Shown here: in pieces, positions 26,658 to 36,115 of the stretch | How positions within the stretch are numbered: the first letter of the stretch is position 1 | Layout of the letters: each line of letters begins with the position of its first letter | From: JAXGPF01 sp964463985 | GTDB lineage: Bacteria > Verrucomicrobiota > Kiritimatiellia > JAAZAB01 | Direction: 5' to 3' | Length of the DNA stretch: 62,549 bases | NCBI GenBank assembly: GCA_964463985.1 | Contig: CAYXEK010000013.1 | Coordinates: forward strand, 1-62,549 | The notes under the pieces: generated by a model | Told to the model about the DNA's origin: nothing | Seen by the model: the letters and a program-made list of their open reading frames with translations, nothing else | Database searches by the model: none | Program-made: the position numbers and the translations under genes

Positions 26658-28032
26658 GAGTCAACGCCATTAACTTGTCAATCTTGCGTTTAAAATAACG
26701 CCGCTGCCGCGCCGTGGCAAGCTTTTCCTTTGCGATCCGCCGGAGCAACCCGCCCCAATCCAGGCCGGCTGTGCCGCCCAGATGGGTTTTGCGCGCAATC
26801 GCCGCTGCCGGGTCGGCGTCGCGCAATTCCGCCAGGCGGTCCTTGACATGCCGGTAGGCATCGCGGAAAGCCATCCCCTGCCCGGTTAATTCCAGGGCGC
26901 GGTCCGCGGCAAAAACAGCGGGCGTGAACCCGGCGCGCAAAGCCCGCAGGTCCACCGCCAGGCCGGCCATGATGGGCAGCATAATCCGCAGGCTGCCGCG
27001 GGCCGTCTGGAATCCGCGCATGAACGGCGCCTTGGTCTCCTGCAAGTCGCGGTTATAGCCGCCGGGCAGGCCCTTGACCATGTCCGCCACTCCGAAAGCG
27101 TCCGCCAGCGCCCCGGCGGCGCGCGCGCGCAGCAACTCCAGGATATCGGGATTGTTCTTCTGGGGCATGATGCTGCTGCCCGTGCAAAGCTCGGGCGGCA
27201 GCCGGAAATAACCGAATTCCGGCATGGTGAAAATCATCAGGTCCTGGGCCAGGCGCGAAAGCGTCAGCATGGTCTGACTCAACGCCATCAGAATCACCGA
27301 TTCGAGTTTGCCGCGGGCGTTGGCGGCGGCCATCACGTTATGGCAAGGCGCGGCGAATCCCAGCAGTCGCGCGGTCAGCCGCCGGTCGAGCGGGAGCGGC
27401 ACGCCGTAGCCGGCCGCCGATCCCAGGGGGCACTGGTCGTTGAGGTCATAGGCGCTGCGCAGCAGCGCCAGATCATCCAGCAAACCTTCGGCGTAAGCTC
27501 CGGCCCACAAGCCCACGGAACTGGGCATGGCCGGCTGCATGTGCGTGCGCCCCACCATCGGCGCCAGGCGGTTGCGCCGGGCGAAACGCGCCAGGACTGA
27601 CGCCAGGTCCAGCAGTTCCGCCATGGCGGACAGCATTTGATCCTTGGCATACAGCCGCAAATCAACGGCCACCTGGTCGTTGCGGCTGCGGCCGGTATGC
27701 ACCCGCCGGCCCAGTTCCCCCAAACGCGCGGTCAAAACACGCTCCACGGCCAGGTGCACGTCCTGGTCGGCGATCGTGATGGCGAACCGGCCCTTGCCGG
27801 CAAGGCGCCGGATGCGTCCCAGTTCGGCGACCACCCGCGCCGCATCCGCGCGGCTGAAGAGGCGCGGACGCACGGGCATGCGCGACAACATGACTACATG
27901 GGCGGCCGTGCCGATGCAATCCGCGTCCGCCAGTTGCAGGTCGAGGCGCAAATCATCGCCGGCTGTGTATTCCAGCGCCAGGGGCGCGATTGCGCCTACG
28001 GTTGTTTGCAGTTTGCCGTCGGATCCCGCCAT
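26641..28032 (-). CDS. argH: Argininosuccinate lyase
   Basis: A 463-residue enzyme that splits argininosuccinate into arginine and fumarate, the last step of arginine synthesis. The fumarase-superfamily signature GSSIMPQKNNPD is present, as are HTGRSRNDQV and the catalytic-His block GRTHMQPA. The usual N-terminal WGGRF block is absent; here the protein begins MAGSDGKLQTTVGAIAPLALEY, so the first 15-20 residues differ from the typical form. It ends with a 17-bp overlap into the ABC ATPase gene. Confidence 0.93.
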   Translation of the reverse strand: MAGSDGKLQTTVGAIAPLALEYTAGDDLRLDLQLADADCIGTAAHVVMLSRMPVRPRLFSRADAARVVAELGRIRRLAGKGRFAITIADQDVHLAVERVLTARLGELGRRVHTGRSRNDQVAVDLRLYAKDQMLSAMAELLDLASVLARFARRNRLAPMVGRTHMQPAMPSSVGLWAGAYAEGLLDDLALLRSAYDLNDQCPLGSAAGYGVPLPLDRRLTARLLGFAAPCHNVMAAANARGKLESVILMALSQTMLTLSRLAQDLMIFTMPEFGYFRLPPELCTGSSIMPQKNNPDILELLRARAAGALADAFGVADMVKGLPGGYNRDLQETKAPFMRGFQTARGSLRIMLPIMAGLAVDLRALRAGFTPAVFAADRALELTGQGMAFRDAYRHVKDRLAELRDADPAAAIARKTHLGGTAGLDWGGLLRRIAKEKLATARQRRYFKRKIDKLMALTHGIGD

Positions 28033-28047
28033 GATCGCCGCCTTTCC

Positions 28048-28776
28048 TTATTCCGCGTTTGACGTTGATGTAACCTGCGCCGCCAGCATGCCGTCCGCAA
28101 TGTCCCAGGCCAGGGCGCGCCCGGGCGCAAGCTGTTCCTTGACCGCCAACCAGAATGGCCGCGCCGGCCAAACCGCCAGCCGCGCCAGCGGCCCGGGCAG
28201 ACAGACATGCCCCAACCACGCGCGGCGCAGAGAAAACTTACCCGGCGCAACATACGCATAAATCAGGCGCCCGGATAGTTTAAACGGTCCCAGCAGGTAA
28301 TGCCGCACCGGCAAAGGCCCGAGTTGCGCCAGGTAGGAAACGATCACGCCGTTGGGCTTGACCGAAACACCGCCCGCTTTCAAACGCAAATCCCATGGCG
28401 ATCCGGGGGCGCGGAAACGCGACAGGGCCGCCGCTAATCCGGCATTAATCTCCGCCTCCGCAAAATTCTGCCGAACCGGCTCGGCGGTATTCCGCAAGGT
28501 CCACAGTTTTTGTCGAAACGCCTGCAGGGCAGCCGGATTGCCGGGAACATACCCCTGGCCCATCGGCCAGAATGCCAGCACTCCCACTCCGGTAGTAAAA
28601 AACAACACGCTCAGCAGCAGGTAAGCTGCGATCCTGCGGCGCCCGGATGGCGCGGTTTCCAATCCGGGCTTTTCCGCGGACAGGTTCAGCCGGGCGCGGC
28701 AAGCCTCGCAGAAGAGGACGCCGAACCGGTTCACATGTCCGCATTGTGCGCAGCGAATGCCGGATGTTTTGTTCAA
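28048..28776 (-). CDS. Zinc-ribbon membrane protein of unknown function
   Basis: A 242-residue protein: an N-terminal zinc ribbon (CAQC at about residues 9-12 and CEAC at 23-26), a membrane segment (about 48-69) and an outer domain of about 170 residues with no family I recognise. The start codon is TTG at 28776, supported by GGGAAAGGGAA just upstream and by the ribbon beginning at residue 9; no ATG lies nearby. The outer part has the look of an LPS- or lipid-related beta domain but this is not demonstrable. It precedes argH by 15 bp and probably shares its transcript. Confidence 0.6.
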   Translation of the reverse strand: MNKTSGIRCAQCGHVNRFGVLFCEACRARLNLSAEKPGLETAPSGRRRIAAYLLLSVLFFTTGVGVLAFWPMGQGYVPGNPAALQAFRQKLWTLRNTAEPVRQNFAEAEINAGLAAALSRFRAPGSPWDLRLKAGGVSVKPNGVIVSYLAQLGPLPVRHYLLGPFKLSGRLIYAYVAPGKFSLRRAWLGHVCLPGPLARLAVWPARPFWLAVKEQLAPGRALAWDIADGMLAAQVTSTSNAE

Positions 28777-28887
28777 AAAATTCCCTTTCCCTGGCCCATT
28801 TGACGGTTATAATAGCAAATCAACACCGTATTTACAATCAAGATCGGCGGCATGCGATAAAAAGGTCTGCGGCCGTCAGTACGGACT

Positions 28888-29760
28888 ATGCAAAAATACT
28901 TCCAAGATCAAATCCGCCGCATCGAAAACATTCTTGAAAACAAGCTGCCGCCCGCCGACACTGCGCCTCAGCCACTGCATGCCGCCATGCGCTACAGCAT
29001 TTTCTCCGGCGGCAAACGCCTGCGCCCGCTGCTCTGCCTGGCGGCCGCCGCGGCGGTCGGAGATGACAGCGCGGCCCTGCTGCCGGGCGCGGCCCTGGAA
29101 GCGCTGCATACTTATACCCTGATCCATGACGACCTGCCGGCCATGGACAATGACCGTCTACGCCGCGGCAAGCCGACCGTCCACGTGGCGTACGGCGAAG
29201 CCCAGGCCATACTGGCCGGCGACGCCCTGCTGACCCTGGCCTTCGAATGGCTGGCGGAAACCGCCGCCCCGCCTCCCTATCATCCCAACCAACTCAGCCT
29301 GGAACTGGCGCAGGCGGCCGGCAGCCGCGGAGTGATTGCCGGCCAGGCGGCGGATATTCTGGCCGAAGGCCGGCCGGCCGATCCGGACCAACTGGAATTC
29401 ATCCACCGCCATAAGACCGGCGACCTGATCCGGGCCGCCGTCCGCATGGGTGCCATCGCCGGCGGGGCGGATGAAGCCGCCCTGGCGGCGTTATCGGCCT
29501 ATGGCGCGCAGGCAGGGCTGGCATTTCAAATTGTGGACGACCTGCTGAACGCCACCGCGGATGCCGGGCAGTTGGGCAAAGCGGCCGGCAGCGACGCGCA
29601 GCGCGGCAAAATGACCTGGGTGTCCGTGCACGGGATCGAGTCCGCGCGCCAAACCGCCAATCAACTGGGCGCAGCCGCCCGGCAAGCCTTGCAGCGCCTG
29701 CCGGGCGATACGGCCCCATTGCGCGAACTGGCGCGGATGATGATCGAACGGGATAAATGA
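28888..29760 (+). CDS. ispA: Polyprenyl diphosphate synthase (FPP/GGPP type)
   Basis: A 290-residue all-helical prenyltransferase that condenses isopentenyl diphosphate onto allylic diphosphates, giving precursors for bactoprenol and quinones. Motifs: GGKRLRPLL, the first Asp-rich motif DDLPAMD, HKTGDL and the second Asp-rich motif VDDLLN (usually DDILD, so the last Asp is replaced by Asn). The FARM shape with two residues between the Asp pairs (DDxxxxD) places it with short-chain bacterial enzymes. Product length is a guess. It ends at a degenerate mobile repeat, then the O-antigen ligase. Confidence 0.85.
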   Translation: MQKYFQDQIRRIENILENKLPPADTAPQPLHAAMRYSIFSGGKRLRPLLCLAAAAAVGDDSAALLPGAALEALHTYTLIHDDLPAMDNDRLRRGKPTVHVAYGEAQAILAGDALLTLAFEWLAETAAPPPYHPNQLSLELAQAAGSRGVIAGQAADILAEGRPADPDQLEFIHRHKTGDLIRAAVRMGAIAGGADEAALAALSAYGAQAGLAFQIVDDLLNATADAGQLGKAAGSDAQRGKMTWVSVHGIESARQTANQLGAAARQALQRLPGDTAPLRELARMMIERDK

Positions 29761-29834
29761 GTCGCTTTCAAAAGTTTTCCAGCGTAAAACCTTAAAACGT
29801 AAAACTTCCAAAACGTGAGTTTTGTAATTTGTTC
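29759..29834 (+). repeat. Degenerate copy D of the TTTCAAAA-ended repeat
   Basis: Left end GAGTCGCTTTCAAAAGT (29759-29775) matches copies A and C; the right end GTTTTGTAATTTGTTC (about 29819-29834) matches with three substitutions. The interior differs (repeated CGTAAAAC words). No target duplication is recognisable, so boundaries are approximate. It begins inside the ispA stop codon. Confidence 0.5.
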
Positions 29835-29864
29835 CGGCTTGCAACCGTAAAACTTGAAACACGC

Positions 29865-31124
29865 ATGAAAAAGCTGCGGACATACCTGAAACCTGCCGTC
29901 GGCACGGCGCTGGCCTTGCTGATCTGGACGTTTTCATCGAAGGCCATCCAGGATATAGCCGTTTTTGGAGCGGCGATATATGCCGTGCATGCCGCCTGGC
30001 GCACGGGCCGGGGATTGGAAGCATGGCGGCAGCCGGCGGGACTGGCTTTCATCGCAACGGCTCTTTACGTGGCCTTGTCCCTGCCGTTTTCCCGCGCGCC
30101 GCAGGCCTCGTTCCGGGATTTTACCGGGCTGCTGGAGATTTTCGCCGGCGCATTCGCCATTCCGGTGCTTTTCAACACCCGTCCGCGCCGGGAGGCCGCC
30201 TTGCTTTACAGCGCCAACGCGGTGGTGCTGACGCTGGCATTCGATCTGGTCCGGCTGAGTTTCCGGCTGGGCCCGGAATTGATGGCCAGAGCCCATGCTT
30301 TCCAGCCTTTCATCCTGAATCACAGCAATGTCGCCAGCATGATGGCGGGACTGGCCGCGCTGGCGTATTTTTATTTCTTCCGGCAATGGCGCACAACACG
30401 GCGCTGGCCGGCGCGCGCCTGCCTGGCCGGCATGGCCGTCGCCATCGCCTACCAGATCGTGCTGGCATCCCGCGGACCGCAGGCCGCACTGGCTCTGACC
30501 GCTGCCTCGCTGGGAGCCTTCCTGCCGGGAGTGCGCCGCAAAATCGCCTGGGTTCTGGCGGCGGCATTTCTGGGCGTCCTGCTGGCGTGGCAGGCGGAAA
30601 AGTTAAACCGGCGCATCGCTCCGCCCCCGCCCCCACTGCCGGAGCATGCCGCCGCCTCCTCCGGCGCGCCGGCCGCCGGCCGGTTCAAGGAATTCCTGCG
30701 GCGCAACCTGAGCCAGCGCGAGATTGTCTGGCAGCACACCTGGCAACTGGCATGGCAGCGGCCGTGGTTCGGCCACGGCTATGGCAAGCGCAATTTCACC
30801 CGGATATATTATGGCAACGAACCGCCGCCGGCGGACTTTTATTATCCCCATCCGCACCACTACTGGCTGAAGTTGTTCTTTGAGTTCGGTTGGGCGGGCG
30901 TGGCGCTGCACATGGCGGCCTGGCTGATCCTGGCCTGGCAACTGGCGCGGCGCATCTACCGGGAACCAACCTTCGGCGCGCGGCTATGGCCGGGCTGCGC
31001 GGCCTTGATGCTGCTGTACATTCATTTGTACGGACTGGGCGATTATCCTGACAACATCGTTCAAGCCGCGCAAATCTGGCTGATCCCGATGGCGCTGGCA
31101 ATCATCGCCGAACGCGTCGAATGA
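29865..31124 (+). CDS. O-antigen ligase/polymerase-type membrane protein (Wzy_C family)
   Basis: A 419-residue inner-membrane protein with about ten hydrophobic segments and, near residues 295-345, a large periplasmic loop with conserved features of WaaL/Wzy: WQHTWQLAWQRPWFGHGYG, then YPHPHHYWLKLFFEFGWAG. Such proteins join O-antigen to lipid A core or polymerise repeat units at the periplasmic face. I took the ATG at 29865; the frame begins at 29829 inside the repeat. No other sugar-polymer genes are adjacent, so ligase versus polymerase stays open. Confidence 0.8.
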   Translation: MKKLRTYLKPAVGTALALLIWTFSSKAIQDIAVFGAAIYAVHAAWRTGRGLEAWRQPAGLAFIATALYVALSLPFSRAPQASFRDFTGLLEIFAGAFAIPVLFNTRPRREAALLYSANAVVLTLAFDLVRLSFRLGPELMARAHAFQPFILNHSNVASMMAGLAALAYFYFFRQWRTTRRWPARACLAGMAVAIAYQIVLASRGPQAALALTAASLGAFLPGVRRKIAWVLAAAFLGVLLAWQAEKLNRRIAPPPPPLPEHAAASSGAPAAGRFKEFLRRNLSQREIVWQHTWQLAWQRPWFGHGYGKRNFTRIYYGNEPPPADFYYPHPHHYWLKLFFEFGWAGVALHMAAWLILAWQLARRIYREPTFGARLWPGCAALMLLYIHLYGLGDYPDNIVQAAQIWLIPMALAIIAERVE

Positions 31125-31224
31125 CGCACGCGCCGGCGCGGTACCTGTAGTAGCCGAACGGTATTCGGCATCTGTACCCTGGCGCCGATCCGGAATACCG
31201 CACGCTTTGCGGTTGCTAAAACAT

Positions 31225-32343
31225 TTATCCCGCCGGCGCCGGACCGCAGGAGCCGCGGATGACCAGCCGGCTTTGCAAAACGACGCCGGGCTCATCCGCT
31301 ATGCCGGATTGCGTCCGCCGTTTGAGCATGGCCACGGCCTCCGCGCCCAATTCTAACCGCGGCACCCGCACGGTAGTCAACGGCGGCCGGGCCATGTCAG
31401 CGCCCGGGGCATCGTCAAACCCCAGCACGGAAACATCCGCCGGCACACGCAGTCCGTCCCGCTCCAGGGCTTCCATGGCGCCCAGGGCCTTGACATCGGT
31501 TGAGACGAACACGGCGGTAAAGGCCGCCGCCCGTCTGCGCAACTCGCGAATGGCCTTGGAGCCGTTTTCGGGCAAGCCGTACGGCGCATACGCCACAAGC
31601 TTTTCGTTGTAGGGGATGCCAAAGGTATGCAGGCCGATGGCATAACCCGCCATCCGCTCGGAATGCCGCGGCGTATCCTGCGGCGGAATGATCAAGGCAA
31701 TCGCCCGGTGTCCAAGTTGATGAATCAAGTATGACATCCCTTCCACGACGCCGCGCAACCGGTCAATGGCGACGGTATTCGGAGGAACCTGGCCGACAAT
31801 TCCATGCGGCCGGACCGCTACCCAGGGCACCCGGGCCGCTTGGGCCCGCTGCTCAGCGGCGGCCGGCGGATCAAGCATGATCAGACTGCAGGATTCGGCC
31901 GGAACGCCGGCCAGTTGTCCGGCCAGTTCCGGATATCCGATCATCCGCACCCGACCGTCGTAGTTGTTGATTACTCCGCGATGCAGCTCATAGCTAACAA
32001 ACCAACTGACATCCGTGCGCTTCAAATCCGACAGCACGGGCAGGCCGCAAAGCAAAAGGGTGCGCTCGGGTGACGGCCGGGACGGAGATTTTCCGGGGGC
32101 AACGAACGTGCCTGCGCCTTTCCGTCGCGCCACCAGGCCGGAGCGTTCCAATTCCGCCAGGGCGCGCGTAACGGTGGCCGTGCTCAAACCGTAGCGCTGT
32201 TTCAATTCCGATTCCGTGCACAACTTGTCGCCCACGGCATAGGCGCCGCTGTGGATGGCCTCTTCCAGGCGATCGCGCAGTTGGGCATACTTTGGCAGGG
32301 CGCTGGCTTCATTCAGCGGCGCGAATTTATTCAATCCGGTCAT
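31225..32343 (-). CDS. GntR-LacI hybrid transcriptional regulator
   Basis: A 372-residue regulator: a GntR-type winged helix at the N-terminus (about 10-75, CTESELKQRYGLSTATVTRALAEL) joined to a LacI/periplasmic-binding-type sensor domain (about 95-370, VSVLGFDDAPGADMARPPLTTVR). Such hybrids respond to sugars or related ligands and usually repress nearby uptake or hydrolase genes; no obvious target adjoins it. The ATG at 32343 has AAAGGA about 8 nt upstream. It converges on the O-antigen ligase gene. The upstream 270-bp gap has no gene I can see. Confidence 0.82.
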   Translation of the reverse strand: MTGLNKFAPLNEASALPKYAQLRDRLEEAIHSGAYAVGDKLCTESELKQRYGLSTATVTRALAELERSGLVARRKGAGTFVAPGKSPSRPSPERTLLLCGLPVLSDLKRTDVSWFVSYELHRGVINNYDGRVRMIGYPELAGQLAGVPAESCSLIMLDPPAAAEQRAQAARVPWVAVRPHGIVGQVPPNTVAIDRLRGVVEGMSYLIHQLGHRAIALIIPPQDTPRHSERMAGYAIGLHTFGIPYNEKLVAYAPYGLPENGSKAIRELRRRAAAFTAVFVSTDVKALGAMEALERDGLRVPADVSVLGFDDAPGADMARPPLTTVRVPRLELGAEAVAMLKRRTQSGIADEPGVVLQSRLVIRGSCGPAPAG

Positions 32344-32614
32344 GACAATCCTTTGCGTCACAGCTTGAAGTGTATCAGGCGGATCAGGGTCAGTCAGCAG
32401 TTTTATGCATATTCGGCAGTGCGCGCCTTATTGGATGGCGATCCTTATCATCGCGCACAAATTGTTTCCATGGCGATGCCCGCGGGCCATGATGTGATAG
32501 AGTTTCCAGGCATATTCAATTCTGCGTTGGCTGGCCATGCGCCCAATGTCGCAAATTCCCGTCATTTGTCAACGTGTATTTATTTATACCGTCTGACCCG
32601 TGTCCTTCCCCATG

Positions 32615-34177
32615 TCACCGGCCGGCATAAACAGCCGCGCCGGCCACGATCGTCATCAAGATTCTGGATGCGGCGATTACATCGGCATTGCCTGACCGCA
32701 CATCCCGATCGAAAACGGTCAGATCGGCGCATTTTCCGGCGGCCAACGAACCCGCTTCGTGTTCCCAGCCGGCGAGTTGGGCGGCGTTATGGGTGTAAAG
32801 TTTGATGGCTTCATCCGGAGACAAATTTTCCGTGTCGCCTAAAATTTGGCCGCCGGCGGTGCGGCGCGAGATGGCGGCGGCGATATCGGCGCGGGCATCC
32901 GGCCAGTTGACCGGAGCGTCCGACCCGCCGCCGATGTTCACGCCGCTGCGCAACAGGCTGCGCAATGGCAGAAATCTTTGCGCGCGTTCCGCGCCCAGGA
33001 ACTCGAAAAGCGTATCCCCCCAACACCGCATGAAGCCCGGCTGCACTGCCAAACCGACATCCAGCCGCCGGCAAATCTCCATGGCGCGCGGCGATGGAAA
33101 GTAGGCGTGAATGATGTGGCTGCGCGGCAGGCCGGCCATGCGGTATTGCTCCGCCTCCAGCATGCCCGCCAACTCATCCAGCGCCCGGTCGCCGGTGCAA
33201 TGCACGGCCACCGGCCAGCCGGCGTCAAAATTCGCCGCCAACACCTTGCGGAATTCCGCCGGCGCCAGCCGCGGCGCGCCGTAATTTTCCGGATCATTGG
33301 CATACGGAGCATGCATCCAGGCGGTCTTATGCATCACAAAACCGTCCCAAAAATATTTGACAGGCCCAAAAGACAACCGGCCTTCAACCTTGCCGGGCGC
33401 GGCGCCCTGCGCCGCCAATTCCGCCGGCGTCACGCCGAACATCAGCGCCTGTACTTTCAATGGCAGCCGCCCCTGGTCATTCAGCCGGCGCAGCACCCGC
33501 AATTGTTCCAGGTTGACATTGGCGTTCACGACCCGTGTGAGGCCCTGGGCCGCGCAAATCCGCAAACCCGCGGCGATATTTTCCTCCAGCACCCGTTCAT
33601 CCCTGGAAAACTTCCAGCACTCCGCCGGCACCAGTCCGCGCGCCGGACCGAAAAACAGGCCGCGGCGATAATCCGCCGCGCCGGCCGTTCCGGCGGCCGG
33701 TGCCGGGATTTGCGCCAGCACAAAGGAATTGACGATGACCTTGTTGACGTCAAACAGCAGTACCGGCCGGTCCGCGGCCACCCGATCCAAATCCGCCGCT
33801 GCCGGCAACCGGCCTTCATGCAGCAAGTCGGCCCGGAAATTAGAGCCGTATCCCACAACCGCGCCGTCCGGCCGGTGGGCCGCCTGGCGGCTTAACGCTT
33901 CCAGGATTTCCGCCACCGACCGCGCCTGGAATAAAAACACCGCCGGGGCGACATCCCCCAGCGTGGGCAGGTGGAGATGCGTGTCAATCAATCCCGGCAA
34001 GGCCACGGCGCCTTGCAGGTCCACCCGCGCCACATCCGGCGGCAGGGCGGCCGCTTCCAGGGGCGATAAATTCAAACCCGCCACCTTGCCGTCCCGTGCC
34101 AGCAAAGATGACGCCGCCGTATCCGCCGCATCCAGGAGATATATTTTCCCGTTGAAAAACAGGGTGGAATCGGACAT
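32615..34177 (-). CDS. Amidohydrolase family 3 protein (YtcJ-like)
   Basis: A 520-residue metal-dependent hydrolase of the amidohydrolase superfamily. The metal-binding HLH is HLHL at the start of the barrel (about residue 66), with later ligands in AVHCTG and SHIIHAY, and the catalytic Asp in GGGSDAPV. The layout matches YtcJ-type proteins, which act on unknown amides or carbamates. The ATG at 34177 is 4 bp from the folB stop, so it is the last gene of the long minus-strand block that begins at pssA. The substrate is unassigned. Confidence 0.82.
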   Translation of the reverse strand: MSDSTLFFNGKIYLLDAADTAASSLLARDGKVAGLNLSPLEAAALPPDVARVDLQGAVALPGLIDTHLHLPTLGDVAPAVFLFQARSVAEILEALSRQAAHRPDGAVVGYGSNFRADLLHEGRLPAAADLDRVAADRPVLLFDVNKVIVNSFVLAQIPAPAAGTAGAADYRRGLFFGPARGLVPAECWKFSRDERVLEENIAAGLRICAAQGLTRVVNANVNLEQLRVLRRLNDQGRLPLKVQALMFGVTPAELAAQGAAPGKVEGRLSFGPVKYFWDGFVMHKTAWMHAPYANDPENYGAPRLAPAEFRKVLAANFDAGWPVAVHCTGDRALDELAGMLEAEQYRMAGLPRSHIIHAYFPSPRAMEICRRLDVGLAVQPGFMRCWGDTLFEFLGAERAQRFLPLRSLLRSGVNIGGGSDAPVNWPDARADIAAAISRRTAGGQILGDTENLSPDEAIKLYTHNAAQLAGWEHEAGSLAAGKCADLTVFDRDVRSGNADVIAASRILMTIVAGAAVYAGR

Positions 34178-34181
34178 GCCG

Positions 34182-34562
34182 TCAACCTCCCGGGCGATGG
34201 GGGCGGCGCCTGCGCGTTATTTCCACGGCGGCGCGCCCCAGGTGCCGGCAGGGCCGCGGCTTGGCCAGCAGCACGCGGACCTCCGATATGCGCCATTCCG
34301 CCAGGCACTCCTCCGCCAGCCGGCGTGCCAGCGATTCCAGCAGAACCCAGCCGCGGGAGCGGGCGGCGGCGCGCAGGCGCGCCGCCAGCGCGGCGTAATC
34401 AATTGTATCCGCGAGATCATCCGACCGCCCCGCCCGCGCCAGATCGCAGGTCAGCGCCACGGACGCCAGCAGCCGGCGCGGGCGTCGGCGTTCCGCCGGG
34501 GTTGCCCCGATCCGGCAATGCAGAATCAAACCTTCAAGATGCAACAAATCACGGTATAGCAT
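34182..34562 (-). CDS. folB: Dihydroneopterin aldolase (FolB)
   Basis: A 126-residue enzyme converting dihydroneopterin to 6-hydroxymethyl-dihydropterin in folate synthesis. Family features: GLILHCRIGATPAERRRPR at the N-terminus, the DTIDYAAL helix, the catalytic-region LLESLARRLAEE and VRVLLAKP near the end. The ATG at 34562 overlaps the stop of the upstream SDR (34564-34566) closely, which suggests coupling; a longer frame to 34595 lacks family sequence. Length fits. Confidence 0.85.
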   Translation of the reverse strand: MLYRDLLHLEGLILHCRIGATPAERRRPRRLLASVALTCDLARAGRSDDLADTIDYAALAARLRAAARSRGWVLLESLARRLAEECLAEWRISEVRVLLAKPRPCRHLGRAAVEITRRRRPHRPGG

Positions 34563-34563
34563 A

Positions 34564-35280
34564 TCATCCCAACAAATGCTGGCCGCCATCCACAAAAATC
34601 ACCTGGCCGGTGACGGCCGGACTGGTCAACAGGAAAAGCACCGCCGCGGCAATGTCCTCCGGCACCGGACGGCGACGCAGCGGTATGGCGCCGGCCGGTT
34701 CGCGCTCAGTCCGGCGCCGCGGCAGCAGGACCGGACCGGGCGCAACGGCATTAACGGCGCAGGACGGCGCCAGTTCCAGGGCGGCCGCAGCAGTCGCCGC
34801 TGCGAGGGCCTTTTTCGAAAGCGAATACGCCAGGGAGTCGGAACGGTTGGATTCTATGCGCTGGTCCAGCAGGTTCACCACCCGGCCGGCGCCGGTTTGC
34901 GCAGCGAAGTGACGCATCAGCAGCACGGGTGCGGCCAGGTTGAGTTCCCAGGCCGCGCGCAGGTCGGCGGCGCCGGTATGTCGCAGGTCGCGCCGGTAAA
35001 AGACGGCGGCGTTATTGACGAGGATATCCAGGCCGCCCAGCGCGCGCCGGGCGGCGCCGATCAGGCGGCGGCAATCCGCTGGGCGTGTCAAATCGGCCGA
35101 CAGCGCCACGGCCCGGCGTCCCTGCCGTCTGATGCGCGCGGCCAAGGCCTCGGCCGCGCGGCGCGACCGCCGGTAATGCACCAAGACATCACAGCCGGCA
35201 TCCGCCAAGGCCAGGCAAAGCGCCTGGCCGATGCGCGCCGACCCGCCGGTAACCAAGGCCTTTTTACCGCTTAAAATCAT
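34564..35280 (-). CDS. Short-chain dehydrogenase, likely pteridine/dihydrofolate reductase (FolM-like)
   Basis: A 238-residue Rossmann enzyme. TGGSARIG carries the Arg typical of pteridine reductases (TGxxxRxG), with NNAAV and the catalytic pair YSLSK; DLTRPAD and VNLLDQR also fit. Its stop is adjacent to the folB start, so a role in reducing dihydrofolate or dihydromonapterin is likely, and no folA-type reductase is seen here. The ATG at 35280 overlaps the upstream glycosyltransferase by 17 bp. FolM function is inference from sequence and neighbours. Confidence 0.72.
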   Translation of the reverse strand: MILSGKKALVTGGSARIGQALCLALADAGCDVLVHYRRSRRAAEALAARIRRQGRRAVALSADLTRPADCRRLIGAARRALGGLDILVNNAAVFYRRDLRHTGAADLRAAWELNLAAPVLLMRHFAAQTGAGRVVNLLDQRIESNRSDSLAYSLSKKALAAATAAAALELAPSCAVNAVAPGPVLLPRRRTEREPAGAIPLRRRPVPEDIAAAVLFLLTSPAVTGQVIFVDGGQHLLG

Positions 35281-36055
35281 CGGGATGAATCCATTTGCCC
35301 AGCGTGCGATCGTAGACATCCACCACCCAGCGCAGGGGCGAATACATCAGGCGCAGGCGGACCATGGCCACGAACATTTCCAGGGAAGCCCGGAGGATGT
35401 TCAGGCGCGAACCGGAAACATCATGCCAGACGGTAGGGACTTCGATGAAGGTGAAGCCGGCGCGCCGCAACTGGAACAGGAGGTCCACGTCGAACGCCCA
35501 GCGGGTAGTGCCCAGCGCCGGCAATACCGCCCGGCCGGCCGCGCGGGTCATCAACTTGGCGCCGCACTGGGTGTCGGATATCCGCAAGCCGAACAAAATC
35601 CTCACGAACCGGTTAAACATGAGCGAGGCAACCCGCCGGCTCAGCGGCTGGCGCGGACTGATCCGGGATCGGGGATGCCGGCGCGAAGCAATCACGGCCC
35701 CGGCATCGTCGATCCGGCGGACCAGTTCATGGAAGGCTGCCGGCGGAGTCGCGCCGTCGGCATCCACAAAACCGATCAACCGGCCGCGTGCGTTCGCCAA
35801 TCCCAGCATGACCGCGCCGCCTTTGCCGATGGCGCGGTCTTCCACTATGACACGCAACTGCGGGAAGCGGGGCGCAAAGGAGCGCGCCACGGATTCCGTG
35901 GCGTCGCGCGATCCGTTCACCACCACCAGCAATTCAAAGGCCGCGCCAAAGCTTTGCTGGAAATACGGCAGATAGGCGTCCAGCATCCTCGCCAGGCGGG
36001 CCTCCTCATTATAGGCGGGAACTACGATTGAAAGCTGGATGCTGGCATTTTCCAT
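35264..36055 (-). CDS. Glycosyltransferase family 2 (dolichol/undecaprenol-phosphate glucosyltransferase-like)
   Basis: A 263-residue GT-A enzyme transferring a nucleotide-sugar unit, perhaps to a polyprenyl phosphate. Motifs: VVPAYNEE at the N-terminus, GKGGAVMLG, VDADGAT (DxD-type metal site) and WAFDVDLLFQLRRAG (donor-acceptor region), as in the ALG5/dolichyl-phosphate glucosyltransferase branch. It has no membrane segments. It sits 60 bp downstream of ftsZ and overlaps the SDR gene by 17 bp. Sugar and acceptor are not known. Confidence 0.8.
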   Translation of the reverse strand: MENASIQLSIVVPAYNEEARLARMLDAYLPYFQQSFGAAFELLVVVNGSRDATESVARSFAPRFPQLRVIVEDRAIGKGGAVMLGLANARGRLIGFVDADGATPPAAFHELVRRIDDAGAVIASRRHPRSRISPRQPLSRRVASLMFNRFVRILFGLRISDTQCGAKLMTRAAGRAVLPALGTTRWAFDVDLLFQLRRAGFTFIEVPTVWHDVSGSRLNILRASLEMFVAMVRLRLMYSPLRWVVDVYDRTLGKWIHPDDFKR

Positions 36056-36115
36056 GGCGTTTAAACCAAAATTCGGTTCAATCCATTGCCCGGCGCGGTC
36101 CGGCAAGCGCCGGGT

